Source: Limimaricola sp. (GTDB lineage: Bacteria > Pseudomonadota > Alphaproteobacteria > Rhodobacterales > Rhodobacteraceae). Taken from it: a DNA stretch of 64,000 nt. How positions within the stretch are numbered: the first letter of the stretch is position 1; every line of letters starts with the position of its first letter. Below, in pieces: positions 30,750 to 38,573 of the stretch. The notes under the pieces are model-generated. The model was not told the origin of the DNA, did not search any database, and saw only the letters and a program-made list of their open reading frames with translations. Both the position numbers and the translations under genes were made by a program. The stretch covers positions 186,001 through 250,000 of the forward strand of contig NZ_WGLM01000005.1 in the NCBI RefSeq assembly GCF_016125575.1. Direction: 5' to 3'.

Positions 30750-30767
30750 GCGACATTTGAATGTCGC
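30750..30767. promoter_or_regulatory. Inverted repeat, candidate operator 2
   Basis: GCGACATT and AATGTCGC are perfect 8-base arms around TG. It shares the inner CATT/AATG with the inverted repeat at 30706. No T tract follows on the minus strand, so a terminator for the AraC gene is less likely than a protein-binding site. Confidence 0.45.
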
Positions 30768-30789
30768 TGACGGAAAAGTGTTCGCGTAG

Positions 30790-31653
30790 TCAGTGTATGT
30801 TGCCCACTGGCCCTTGACGGCGGAAGCGCGTGGGCGTCAGGCCGGTTTCGGCCTGAAAGCTGCGCGTAAAGTAAGCAGCCGAGGCAAATCCCAGATCGCA
30901 TGCAATCTGCTGCACCGGTGTGCGCGTGTCGCGCAGCAGCATCCGCGCCTCGTACAGCACCCGATCGTTGAGAAGCTGTAGCGCCGAACGCCCGCAGGTC
31001 AGCTTGCAGCACCGGGTCAAGTGGGTCGGCGTAACCCCCAATGCAGCGGCATAGCCGGCCACGCCGGTGCGGGTGCGAAAGTCGCGTTCGATCAGGTCGG
31101 AATAGGCCGCGACCAGCCGCGCCGCGGCGCTGGTGGTGCGCAGCGCGACAGGGTCGGTGGCGTGCGCGGACTGCTGGCGCTCGAAGAATACAGACAGCAG
31201 GCCAAGCTGGTAGAGCGCCGCACGGTTGTGCCCGGCGCGGTCAGATTTCAGCTCGCGCTCGAGATTGTCGAAAAGACCGGCCAGTTCTTTCTGCGCGGCC
31301 ACGTCGCGCAACCGCAGGTGAACATGCTCTTCGGGCCAGTCGGCGGCCATCGCGGCGGGGATCTGCAACATCTGGCCGAACACCGTTGGCCCAACCTCAA
31401 AGCCGTACATCGTGCCGGCAGGGATGAAGATCATGTTGTTGGCGGTATAGCCGCTGGTCAGTCCCGCAACAGTGATCCGGCCCTGACCCTTGGCCACGAA
31501 CATCAGGCGCGGCACCGCATGGCTGCGCATCGCCTCGGTCCGCCAGCGACCGGCCTGTGGATTATGCGCAATTGGAAACAATGCCAGGTGCCCGCGGTTG
31601 ATTTCGGTCGGAATGTTCATCAATGCACCCATATGTTCGAATAGTGAAAGCAT
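30790..31653 (-). CDS. AraC-family transcriptional regulator
   Basis: About 287 residues. The N-terminal half is a cupin-like sensor (VPRLMFVAKGQGRITVAG, then MIFIPAGTMYGFEV). The C-terminal ~100 residues hold two helix-turn-helix units, with GVTPTHLTRCCKLTCGRSALQLL and the hallmark CDLGFASAAYFTRSFQAETGLTPTRFR in that region. It lies directly upstream of the ABC operon in the same orientation and probably controls it. The start is uncertain: ATGs at 31653, 31632 and 31620 all lack a strong ribosome site. Confidence 0.88.
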   Translation of the reverse strand: MLSLFEHMGALMNIPTEINRGHLALFPIAHNPQAGRWRTEAMRSHAVPRLMFVAKGQGRITVAGLTSGYTANNMIFIPAGTMYGFEVGPTVFGQMLQIPAAMAADWPEEHVHLRLRDVAAQKELAGLFDNLERELKSDRAGHNRAALYQLGLLSVFFERQQSAHATDPVALRTTSAAARLVAAYSDLIERDFRTRTGVAGYAAALGVTPTHLTRCCKLTCGRSALQLLNDRVLYEARMLLRDTRTPVQQIACDLGFASAAYFTRSFQAETGLTPTRFRRQGPVGNIH

Positions 31654-31712
31654 GACCGTGCTGTCGCTGTCGATCAACGAAAAATCATCGCGAAAATGGA
31701 AACAACTGTGGG

Positions 31713-32582
31713 CTAGCCTGTGGACAAAGCCGGGATAACCCGCCAGTCGCGCATCCGCGCTCGGAACCATGTCCGCTGACGTTTGGCATAGCGCCGGGTG
31801 GCCACCACGGCGGCCTCTTCCGCTTCGGACAAGGTGATCTCACCGCGCAGATGAGCGACCAGTTCAGGCGCACCGATGGCGCGATGAGCGGGCAGGGCAG
31901 GGTTCCAGTCCGGCAGCACAGCACGCACCTCGTCCAGCGCACCATTGGCCAGCATTGCCGCAAACCGCTGCGCCAACCGGGGTGTCAGCACTGCCGGCGG
32001 GGCATCAACCAGCAGGCGGGTGGCAGTTTCCGGCGGCAAGACCGGCGCCGGCGTTTCTGCATGCCACGCGGCAATGCCGCGCCCCGTGGCTTGCAACACC
32101 TCCCACGCCCGTTGCACCCGCGCGCGATTGCGCTGATCAAGTATCGCGGCGCTTTCAGGGTCGAGACCGGCAAGAAGCGCCTCCAGCGTCAATGCATCTG
32201 CGGTTGCGCGAATGTCGGGTGGGGTCGCGGGGATCGCGGCCAACCCCTCGGTCAGCGCAGAAAAGTAGAGCCCGGTGCCCCCCACGATGATCGGGCGGGA
32301 CGGCCCGGACAAAAGTGGCACCACGTCACGCAACCACTGGCCCGTGGAATAGTTGTTGTCCGTCACGTGGCCATAAAGAGCATGCGGCGCGCGCGCCTCG
32401 TCCTCGGGTGTCGGGCGCGCGGTCAGCACGCGCCAAAGTGCAAAAACCTGCAGCGCATCGGCGTTGATAACGGTCCCGCCCTGCCGCTCGGCGATCTGCA
32501 GAGCCAGCGCGGATTTGCCCGAACCTGTTGGCCCCGCGATCAACACCGGGCGGTCGGCAGGTACGCCCGCCAGATCGATCAT
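31713..32582 (-). CDS. miaA: tRNA dimethylallyltransferase
   Basis: A 289-residue enzyme that transfers the dimethylallyl group to A37 of tRNAs reading UNN codons. P-loop [12 protein letters not shown] near 18-29, the DALQVF motif, [17 protein letters not shown] and the [12 protein letters not shown] tRNA-binding motif near the end are all present. The family usually has DSMQVY or DALQVY; Phe replaces Tyr here. It diverges from pyrH. Confidence 0.95.
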   Translation of the reverse strand: MIDLAGVPADRPVLIAGPTGSGKSALALQIAERQGGTVINADALQVFALWRVLTARPTPEDEARAPHALYGHVTDNNYSTGQWLRDVVPLLSGPSRPIIVGGTGLYFSALTEGLAAIPATPPDIRATADALTLEALLAGLDPESAAILDQRNRARVQRAWEVLQATGRGIAAWHAETPAPVLPPETATRLLVDAPPAVLTPRLAQRFAAMLANGALDEVRAVLPDWNPALPAHRAIGAPELVAHLRGEITLSEAEEAAVVATRRYAKRQRTWFRARMRDWRVIPALSTG

Positions 32583-32700
32583 GCGCGAGAAGCCTGCATT
32601 TGGCCCGCCCTCTCCATTGCACCTGCCGCCCTTTTGGGACATTTTGCGCCGCAACGAAAGGCGTCCGCCGAGGACACCGCCACAACCCCGGGGGACAGCC

Positions 32701-33426
32701 ATGAACGACACCGACAAACCCAAGTTTCGACGCGTCATGCTGAAGATCTCGGGCGAGGCGCTGATGGGCGATCTGGGCTTTGGCCTGCATCCGCCGACCG
32801 TTCAGCGCATCGCGCGCGAGGTCAAATCGGTGCAGGATCTGGGTGTCGAAATCTGCATGGTGATCGGCGGCGGCAACATCTTTCGCGGGTTGCAGGGCAG
32901 CGCGCAAGGGATGGAACGGACGACGGCCGACTACATGGGCATGCTGGCCACGGTGATGAATGCGCTCGCGATGCAATCGGCGCTAGAGGCGCTTGGTGTC
33001 TTCACCCGCGTGATCAGTGCGATCCCGATGGACCAGGTCTGCGAGCCCTATATCCGGCGCCGCGCGGTGCGCCACCTTGAAAAGAAGCGGGTCTGCATTT
33101 TCGCCGCGGGCACCGGAAACCCCTATTTCACTACCGACACCGCGGCCACGCTGCGCGCCAACGAGATGAGTTGCGAGGCGATCTTCAAGGGCACCAAGGT
33201 GGATGGCGTCTACGACAAGGACCCCAAGAAATTCCCCGATGCCAAACGCTATGACCGGGTCAGCTATGACGAGGTCCTGCAAAAGCATCTTGGCGTGATG
33301 GATGCCAGCGCCATCGCGCTGGCCCGCGACAACCACCTGCCAATCATCGTCTTCTCGCTCGACGAACCGGGCGGTTTCCGCGGCATTCTTGCCGGCAAGG
33401 GGACCTATACGACAGTCTCGCAATAA
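32701..33426 (+). CDS. pyrH: UMP kinase
   Basis: A 241-residue amino-acid-kinase-fold enzyme making UDP from [17 protein letters not shown] starts the fold; [21 protein letters not shown] and [14 protein letters not shown] are diagnostic. It acts in pyrimidine nucleotide synthesis. The ATG at 32701 matches the family start. It begins the envelope/isoprenoid cluster and is followed by frr, as in many bacteria. Confidence 0.97.
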   Translation: MNDTDKPKFRRVMLKISGEALMGDLGFGLHPPTVQRIAREVKSVQDLGVEICMVIGGGNIFRGLQGSAQGMERTTADYMGMLATVMNALAMQSALEALGVFTRVISAIPMDQVCEPYIRRRAVRHLEKKRVCIFAAGTGNPYFTTDTAATLRANEMSCEAIFKGTKVDGVYDKDPKKFPDAKRYDRVSYDEVLQKHLGVMDASAIALARDNHLPIIVFSLDEPGGFRGILAGKGTYTTVSQ

Positions 33427-33534
33427 CGCGCGGGTATACAAGGCCGGCGCCTTGCGGCTATAGACAGGCAAAATCAGGGGCTCGGCGCATCAAGGGCCCC
33501 GCAACTACCGGGCCCCGCGAGGGAAAGCAGAGAC

Positions 33535-34098
33535 ATGGCAGACGAATTCGAGCTTGATACCGACGATCTTGAGCGCCGGATGGACGGCGCAATCCACGCG
33601 CTTCGCACCGAACTGGCGAGCCTGCGGACGGGCCGCGCATCTTCCTCGATGCTCGAGCCGATCATGGTCGACGCCTATGGCCAGATGACGCCGATCAACC
33701 AGCTGGGCACCATCAACGTGCCCGAGCCGCGCATGGTCACTGTCAACGTCTGGGACAAGGGCATGATCGGCAAGGTGGAAAAGGCCATCCGCGAAAGCGG
33801 GCTGGGCATCAACCCGCAGACCAATGGCCCGATCATCATGCTGCCGATCCCCGAGCTGAACGAGGAACGCCGGCGCGAGCTGACCAAGGTCGCGGGCAAT
33901 TATGCCGAACATGCCCGCGTGGCGATCCGCAACCTGCGCCGCGATGGCATGGACCAGATCAAGAAGGCCAAGGCCGATGGCCTGTCAGAGGATGACCAGA
34001 AATTCTGGGAGGCCGAGGTGCAGGAGCTGACGGACCGCTTCATCAAACTCGTCGACCAGACGCTGGAAACCAAGCAGGCCGAGATCATGCAGGTCTGA
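33535..34098 (+). CDS. frr: Ribosome recycling factor
   Basis: A 187-residue protein with the tRNA-mimic fold: [22 protein letters not shown] at the start, [18 protein letters not shown], and [23 protein letters not shown]. With EF-G it splits post-termination ribosomes. GAGGGAAAG precedes the ATG. Confidence 0.98.
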   Translation: MADEFELDTDDLERRMDGAIHALRTELASLRTGRASSSMLEPIMVDAYGQMTPINQLGTINVPEPRMVTVNVWDKGMIGKVEKAIRESGLGINPQTNGPIIMLPIPELNEERRRELTKVAGNYAEHARVAIRNLRRDGMDQIKKAKADGLSEDDQKFWEAEVQELTDRFIKLVDQTLETKQAEIMQV

Positions 34099-34120
34099 CC
34101 TGCCCCAGCCCGGAGCACCC

Positions 34121-34849
34121 TTGCCCTTGTCCGATCCCCAGACCCAGAACGGCCCGCGCCACGTGGCGATCATCATGGACGGCAACGGCCGCTGGGCACA
34201 GATGCGCGGACGGCCCCGGCTGTTCGGTCATCACGCAGGGGCGCGGCGGGTTCGAGAGATCGTGGAGGCCTGCCCCGACCTCGGGGTGAAGTATCTGACG
34301 ATCTTCGCCTTCTCGACCGAGAACTGGAAGCGGACCCAGACCGAGGTTGCCGGGCTGATGAGCCTCTTTCGTCGCTACATCCAGCGCGAGTCACGCGATC
34401 TTTTCCAGCGCGGCGTTCGGGTCCGTTTCATCGGCGACCGCATCCGGCTTGATGACAAGCTGGTCACGCTGATGGACGAACTGGAACTGCTGACGGCCGG
34501 GAATGACCGGGTGCATCTGACCATCGCGCTGAACTATGGCGGGCGCGACGAGGTCACGCGCGCGGCCAAGCGGCTGGCCCTCGAGATCGAGAAAGGGCGG
34601 CTGAGCCACAAGGATGTCGACGCCGAGACGCTGTCGCGCTTTCTCGACACCCATGTGCTGCCCGACCCGGACCTTGTGATCCGCACCAGCGGCGAGGCGC
34701 GGATCTCCAACTTCCTGCTCTGGCAGTCGGCCTATGCCGAATACATCTTCGTCGACACCCTCTGGCCCGATTTCACGGCCGCGGAATTCGCGCGCGTGCT
34801 GGCCGAATACGGCGTGCGCGACCGCCGTTTTGGCGCCGTGAAAGCCTGA
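34121..34849 (+). CDS. uppS: Undecaprenyl diphosphate synthase (isoprenyl transferase)
   Basis: A 242-residue cis-prenyltransferase with the substrate motif IIMDGNGRWA near residue 17-26, FAFSTENWKR and RTSGEARISNFLLWQSAYAEY near 190-210. It makes the C55 carrier lipid for peptidoglycan and O-antigen. The start is TTG at 34121 with CGGAG upstream; no ATG fits before the DGNGRW motif except internal ones. cdsA follows after 2 bases. Confidence 0.96.
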   Translation: MPLSDPQTQNGPRHVAIIMDGNGRWAQMRGRPRLFGHHAGARRVREIVEACPDLGVKYLTIFAFSTENWKRTQTEVAGLMSLFRRYIQRESRDLFQRGVRVRFIGDRIRLDDKLVTLMDELELLTAGNDRVHLTIALNYGGRDEVTRAAKRLALEIEKGRLSHKDVDAETLSRFLDTHVLPDPDLVIRTSGEARISNFLLWQSAYAEYIFVDTLWPDFTAAEFARVLAEYGVRDRRFGAVKA

Positions 34850-34851
34850 TC

Positions 34852-35643
34852 ATGGCCGGAGCCACCGAGCGCTGGTCTGATCTTGGCACACGGGTTGTGT
34901 CGGGCGTGCTGATCGCGGTGCTGGGCTTTCTGGGCGTGATCGCAGGTGGCACGGCGTTTGCCGTTCTGGTCGCGGCTGCGACCGGCGCGATGGTGTGGGA
35001 GTTGGTGCGTCTGGCCGATCCTGCCGCGGGCGGACGCGCCCTGATCCTCGGGATCCTTGGTGGCGGGCTGCAGGTAGGGGTCGCCGCACTTGAACCGGGC
35101 TATGGCCTGGTGCTTTTGATCGCAGTGCCGCTGGTGGCCGCGGCGATGGCCAGCCGGCTGCGCCTGCCACTGGCGGTCTATGGTGCGGCGATGATGCTGG
35201 CGGCCTGGTCGCTGGTGCTGTTCCGGGCGGGCGGCGTGCTGGGCGTGCTCTGGATCATTCTTGTCGTCATGGCCTCCGACATCGCCGGCTATTTTGCCGG
35301 GCGGATGCTGGGTGGGCCAAAGTTCTGGCCGCGCATCAGCCCGAAAAAGACCTGGAGCGGCACCGTGGCCGGTTGGCTGGGGGCCGCCTTCGTTGGCGGT
35401 ATCTTCGTGGCCTATGCCGGCGCAAGACCGCTGCTGATCCCGTTGTCGATGCTGACAGCCTTTGCCGGCCAGATCGGGGACATCGCCGAAAGCGCCCTGA
35501 AACGTGCGGCGGGGGTCAAGGACAGCTCGTCCCTGATCCCCGGCCATGGCGGCGTTCTCGACCGTCTCGACGCGCTGCTGGGCGCGGCACTTTTCGTTTT
35601 CGTGGTGCGGTTGGCCTCGGTCGGACTGGGGGTTGCACCGTGA
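34852..35643 (+). CDS. cdsA: Phosphatidate cytidylyltransferase
   Basis: A 263-residue integral membrane enzyme that forms CDP-diacylglycerol from phosphatidate and CTP. It has multiple membrane helices and the CdsA signature region near the end (SPKKTWSGTVAGWLGAA and later KRAAGVKDSSSLIPGHGGVLDRLD). Its stop overlaps the GTG start of dxr. Confidence 0.95.
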   Translation: MAGATERWSDLGTRVVSGVLIAVLGFLGVIAGGTAFAVLVAAATGAMVWELVRLADPAAGGRALILGILGGGLQVGVAALEPGYGLVLLIAVPLVAAAMASRLRLPLAVYGAAMMLAAWSLVLFRAGGVLGVLWIILVVMASDIAGYFAGRMLGGPKFWPRISPKKTWSGTVAGWLGAAFVGGIFVAYAGARPLLIPLSMLTAFAGQIGDIAESALKRAAGVKDSSSLIPGHGGVLDRLDALLGAALFVFVVRLASVGLGVAP

Positions 35644-36818
35644 AAAGGGTCAGCGTTCTTGGCGCGACCGGATCGATCGGACAGAACACGCTGGACCTGA
35701 TCGCGCGCGCGCCTGACGATTACGAAGTCGTCGCACTGACCGGCGGGCGCAACCTCGATCAACTGGCGGCAGATGCGGTCCGCTTGCGGGCACGCCGGGC
35801 CGTCACCTGTCATGACGACGCCTATAGCGCCTTGAAAGAGCGGCTTGCCGGCACCGGTATTGCGGTGGCCGCGGGGGCTGCGGCGGTGGCAGAGGCGGCA
35901 ACAGAGCCCGCGGACTGGGTCATGTCGGCCATTGTCGGCGCGGCCGGGCTGGTGCCGGGGATCGAGGCGCTGAAACAGGGAACGTCGCTGGCGCTGGCCA
36001 ACAAGGAATCGCTGGTGACGGCCGGCGCGCTGGTTCTGGGTACGGCACGCGCGCATGGCGCCACGATCCTGCCGGTCGACAGCGAACATTCGGCGGTATT
36101 TCAGGCGCTTGTGGGCGAGGATATGGCGGCGGTCGAGCGGATTATCATCACCGCCTCGGGCGGCGCCTTCCGCGACTGGCCGTTGGAAAGGCTCGCGACC
36201 GCGACGCTGGCCGAGGCCAGCCAGCACCCCAACTGGGCGATGGGCCAGCGTATCACGATCGACAGCGCATCGATGTTCAACAAGGCGCTGGAACTGATCG
36301 AGGCGCATGAATTCTTCGGCGTCGCCCCCGACCGGATCGAGGCGGTGATTCACCCCGAAAGCCTGATTCACGCGCTTGTCGGTTTCAACGACGGGGCGCT
36401 AATGGCGCATGTTGGCCCACCCGATATGCGCCACGCGATCGGCTACGCGCTGCACTGGCCCGAACGGCGGCACCTGCCGGTCGCGCGGCTGGATCTGGCG
36501 CAGATCGGTCAGATGACATTCCGCGCGCCGGATCTTGACCGCTATCCCGCGCTGGGCCTTGCGCGGCGGGTCATGGAGCAGGGCGGACTGACGGGGGCCG
36601 CCTTCAACGGCGCCAAGGAACGCGCACTGGATGCCTTCATCGCCGGACATATCGGATTTCTGGACATGAGCCGCGTGGTCACGGAAGTTTTGGACAAGAT
36701 GTCTTCCCAAGACGGGCTGCAAAATGTCGCAATGTCCCTAGATACCGTTCTGCACACAGATCGACTGGCCCGAGTCAGGGCCGACGAAGCGATCGCCCAA
36801 TGGAATGAGAGCGCATGA
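35640..36818 (+). CDS. dxr: 1-deoxy-D-xylulose-5-phosphate reductoisomerase
   Basis: A 392-residue enzyme of the MEP isoprenoid pathway. NADPH-binding VLGATGSIGQNTLDLI at the N-terminus, LANKESLVTAG, PVDSEHSAVFQAL and ASGGAFRDWP with the flexible-loop region, and NWAMGQRITIDSASMFNKAL are present. It starts at GTG 35640, overlapping the cdsA stop by 4 bases, and its own end overlaps rseP by 4 bases. It supplies precursors used by UppS two genes upstream. Confidence 0.97.
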   Translation: MKRVSVLGATGSIGQNTLDLIARAPDDYEVVALTGGRNLDQLAADAVRLRARRAVTCHDDAYSALKERLAGTGIAVAAGAAAVAEAATEPADWVMSAIVGAAGLVPGIEALKQGTSLALANKESLVTAGALVLGTARAHGATILPVDSEHSAVFQALVGEDMAAVERIIITASGGAFRDWPLERLATATLAEASQHPNWAMGQRITIDSASMFNKALELIEAHEFFGVAPDRIEAVIHPESLIHALVGFNDGALMAHVGPPDMRHAIGYALHWPERRHLPVARLDLAQIGQMTFRAPDLDRYPALGLARRVMEQGGLTGAAFNGAKERALDAFIAGHIGFLDMSRVVTEVLDKMSSQDGLQNVAMSLDTVLHTDRLARVRADEAIAQWNESA

Positions 36819-38140
36819 CCCAGATCCTGCCTGAATTCGGGAGTACCCTGTTCACCCTGGCGGCCTTTCTTGTGGCACTGTCGATCATCGTCGCGGTCCA
36901 TGAATACGGACATTACATCGTCGCCCGGTGGTCAGGCATCAAGGCCGATGTCTTCTCGCTGGGTTTCGGACCGGTCGTCTATAGCCGGGTAGACCGGCGC
37001 GGTACGCGCTGGCAACTCGCCCTTCTGCCGCTGGGCGGCTATGTGAAGTTCCACGGCGACAGCAACGCCGCCAGTGTCGGCAGCACGCCGGTGGCTGCCT
37101 CTGAACAGCGCCAGACGATGCTTGGCGCGCCACTTTGGGCCCGTGCGGCCACTGTCGCGGCCGGGCCCGTCTTCAACTTCATCCTGTCGATCGGCATTTT
37201 TGCCAGCGTTGCGATGCTGCATGGCCAGACGGCAGACCCGCTGACGATGTCGAAGGCCGATCCGCTGCCGCCGGGCTATGTGCAGCAATTGCAGCCGGGT
37301 GACCAGATTCTGGCGATCGCGGGACAGGCCACGCCGGCCTCGGCCGATTTCGATGGTTATCTCGAGCGCCTGCCGGTCGAACCGGTGCTGGACTATACCG
37401 TGCGCCGCAACGGGGCCGAGACGGTGGTGCAGGGGCCCTATCCTTATCCGCCGGCGATTATCGGCGTCAGCCCGACCTCTGCAGCAAACGATGCCGGTCT
37501 GAAACCGGGCGATGTCATTACCGCGATCGACGGCAAGCCGATCTTTGCCTTCTCGCAGATCGTGTCCAACGTGTCTGCTTCGGGTGGCAAGCCGCTGCTT
37601 CTGGACATCTGGAACAACGGTCAGACGCGGACGGTCACGCTCAGCCCGCGCCGGGTGGACCTGCCCAAGGCCGGCGGCGCCTTCGAGACGCGGTGGCTGA
37701 TTGGCGTGACCGGCGGATTGTTCTTCGAGCCGGTGACGATGGCCGTCGGGCCGTTGCAAGCTGTGCAGATGGCGGTCAGCCAACTGTGGTTCATCCTGAC
37801 GTCATCCTTGTCGGGGTTCGTTCACATGATGTCCGGCGCGATCTCGTCGTGCAACATCTCGGGGCCGATCGGCATCGCCCAGACCAGTGGTGCGATGGCG
37901 GCACAGGGTGCAGCCAGTTTCATCTGGTTCGTCGCAGTCCTTTCGGCGGCAGTCGGGCTTCTCAACCTGTTCCCGATTCCTGTTCTTGATGGCGGCCACC
38001 TGGTGTTTATCGGCTGGGAAGCCATAACCGGCCGCGCGCCGGGCGGGCGCACCCTGCAGGTGCTGATGGCCGCCGGCCTGTCGTTGATCCTGGCCCTGAT
38101 GGCCTTTGCCGTAGCCAACGACCTGTTCCTCTGCCACTGA
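36815..38140 (+). CDS. rseP: Site-2 intramembrane zinc protease RseP/MmpA
   Basis: A 441-residue inner-membrane protease. The zinc motif HEYGH lies in the first membrane segment (near 29-33); two PDZ-like domains occupy the middle (PGYVQQLQPGDQILAIAGQ, then ANDAGLKPGDVITAIDGKP); the third zinc ligand region is FPIPVLDGGHL near 390. Such proteases release anti-sigma factors or, as MmpA in Caulobacter, degrade polarity factors. It sits before bamA as in many Proteobacteria. Confidence 0.95.
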   Translation: MTQILPEFGSTLFTLAAFLVALSIIVAVHEYGHYIVARWSGIKADVFSLGFGPVVYSRVDRRGTRWQLALLPLGGYVKFHGDSNAASVGSTPVAASEQRQTMLGAPLWARAATVAAGPVFNFILSIGIFASVAMLHGQTADPLTMSKADPLPPGYVQQLQPGDQILAIAGQATPASADFDGYLERLPVEPVLDYTVRRNGAETVVQGPYPYPPAIIGVSPTSAANDAGLKPGDVITAIDGKPIFAFSQIVSNVSASGGKPLLLDIWNNGQTRTVTLSPRRVDLPKAGGAFETRWLIGVTGGLFFEPVTMAVGPLQAVQMAVSQLWFILTSSLSGFVHMMSGAISSCNISGPIGIAQTSGAMAAQGAASFIWFVAVLSAAVGLLNLFPIPVLDGGHLVFIGWEAITGRAPGGRTLQVLMAAGLSLILALMAFAVANDLFLCH

Positions 38141-38279
38141 GCACGGATCAGCCGATGGGGAACGGGTGCAGTCCGGAGCAGCCCTGAACGTCGCGCTTTG
38201 GCCAGTCATTTGCCGCGATCTTGCCATATTTGGTCGCCATTTCTGGGCCTGTAACGTTTTTTGCCAATGGATTCCGATC

Positions 38280-38405
38280 ATGCAGACCCTGACCTCCAGC
38301 TATCGCGGACTGTCCTTCCTGATCGACATCAACCGTGACCGTCTTGTCGCGGTGGTGGTGATCCTCATGTCGCTATGGGTGGCATCCCATATCGGTGTGC
38401 ACTGA
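38280..38405 (+). CDS. Small single-pass membrane protein (41 residues)
   Basis: The ATG at 38280 opens 41 codons encoding a soluble N-terminus (MQTLTSSYRGLSFLIDINRD) and one hydrophobic helix at about 22-36. The frame is open upstream as well, but that stretch lacks protein character. It lies between rseP and bamA with its own terminator at 38484, as if independently transcribed. No ribosome site is strong. I do not recognise a named family. A GATTC (GANTC) site lies just before the start. Confidence 0.5.
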   Translation: MQTLTSSYRGLSFLIDINRDRLVAVVVILMSLWVASHIGVH

Positions 38406-38409
38406 ACGC

Positions 38410-38440
38410 TCCACAGACCTGTCCACAGATCAATCCACAG
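38410..38440 (+). repeat. Three TCCACAG direct repeats, 12-bp period
   Basis: TCCACAG occurs at 38410, 38422 and 38434, exactly 12 bases apart. TCCACA is the core of the DnaA box (TTATCCACA). With two flanking bases the third copy, CAATCCACA, matches 7 of 9. The repeats lie right after the small membrane-protein gene and before the terminator. Confidence 0.55.
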
Positions 38441-38483
38441 GCTTGCGCCGGGTCAGCGGCGATGCAGTGACACAACGGATTTG

Positions 38484-38512
38484 GAACGCCCTTCGGGGCG
38501 TTCTTGTTTTTG
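38484..38512 (+). terminator. Rho-independent terminator before bamA
   Basis: GAACGCCC-TTCG-GGGCGTTC with the stable TTCG loop is followed by TTGTTTTT. A TTGACA hexamer (38510-38515) overlaps its end and may be the -35 box of a separate bamA promoter; the -10 around 38533 is poor. Confidence 0.9.
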
Positions 38513-38573
38513 ACAAGACCCTGCATTCCCGCTACTCCAATGACACCTTGGGGTGTCTGACTAGGCGGTATCG

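Noticed and set aside
31654-31770. Longer start of the AraC regulator at 31770
   Set aside because: The added residues overlap the miaA 3' end and do not resemble the sensor domain.
38141-38279. Extended start of the small membrane protein at 38166
   Set aside because: The extra 38 codons are Cys/Trp-rich without a signal or ribosome site; the start at 38280 gives a simple one-helix protein.
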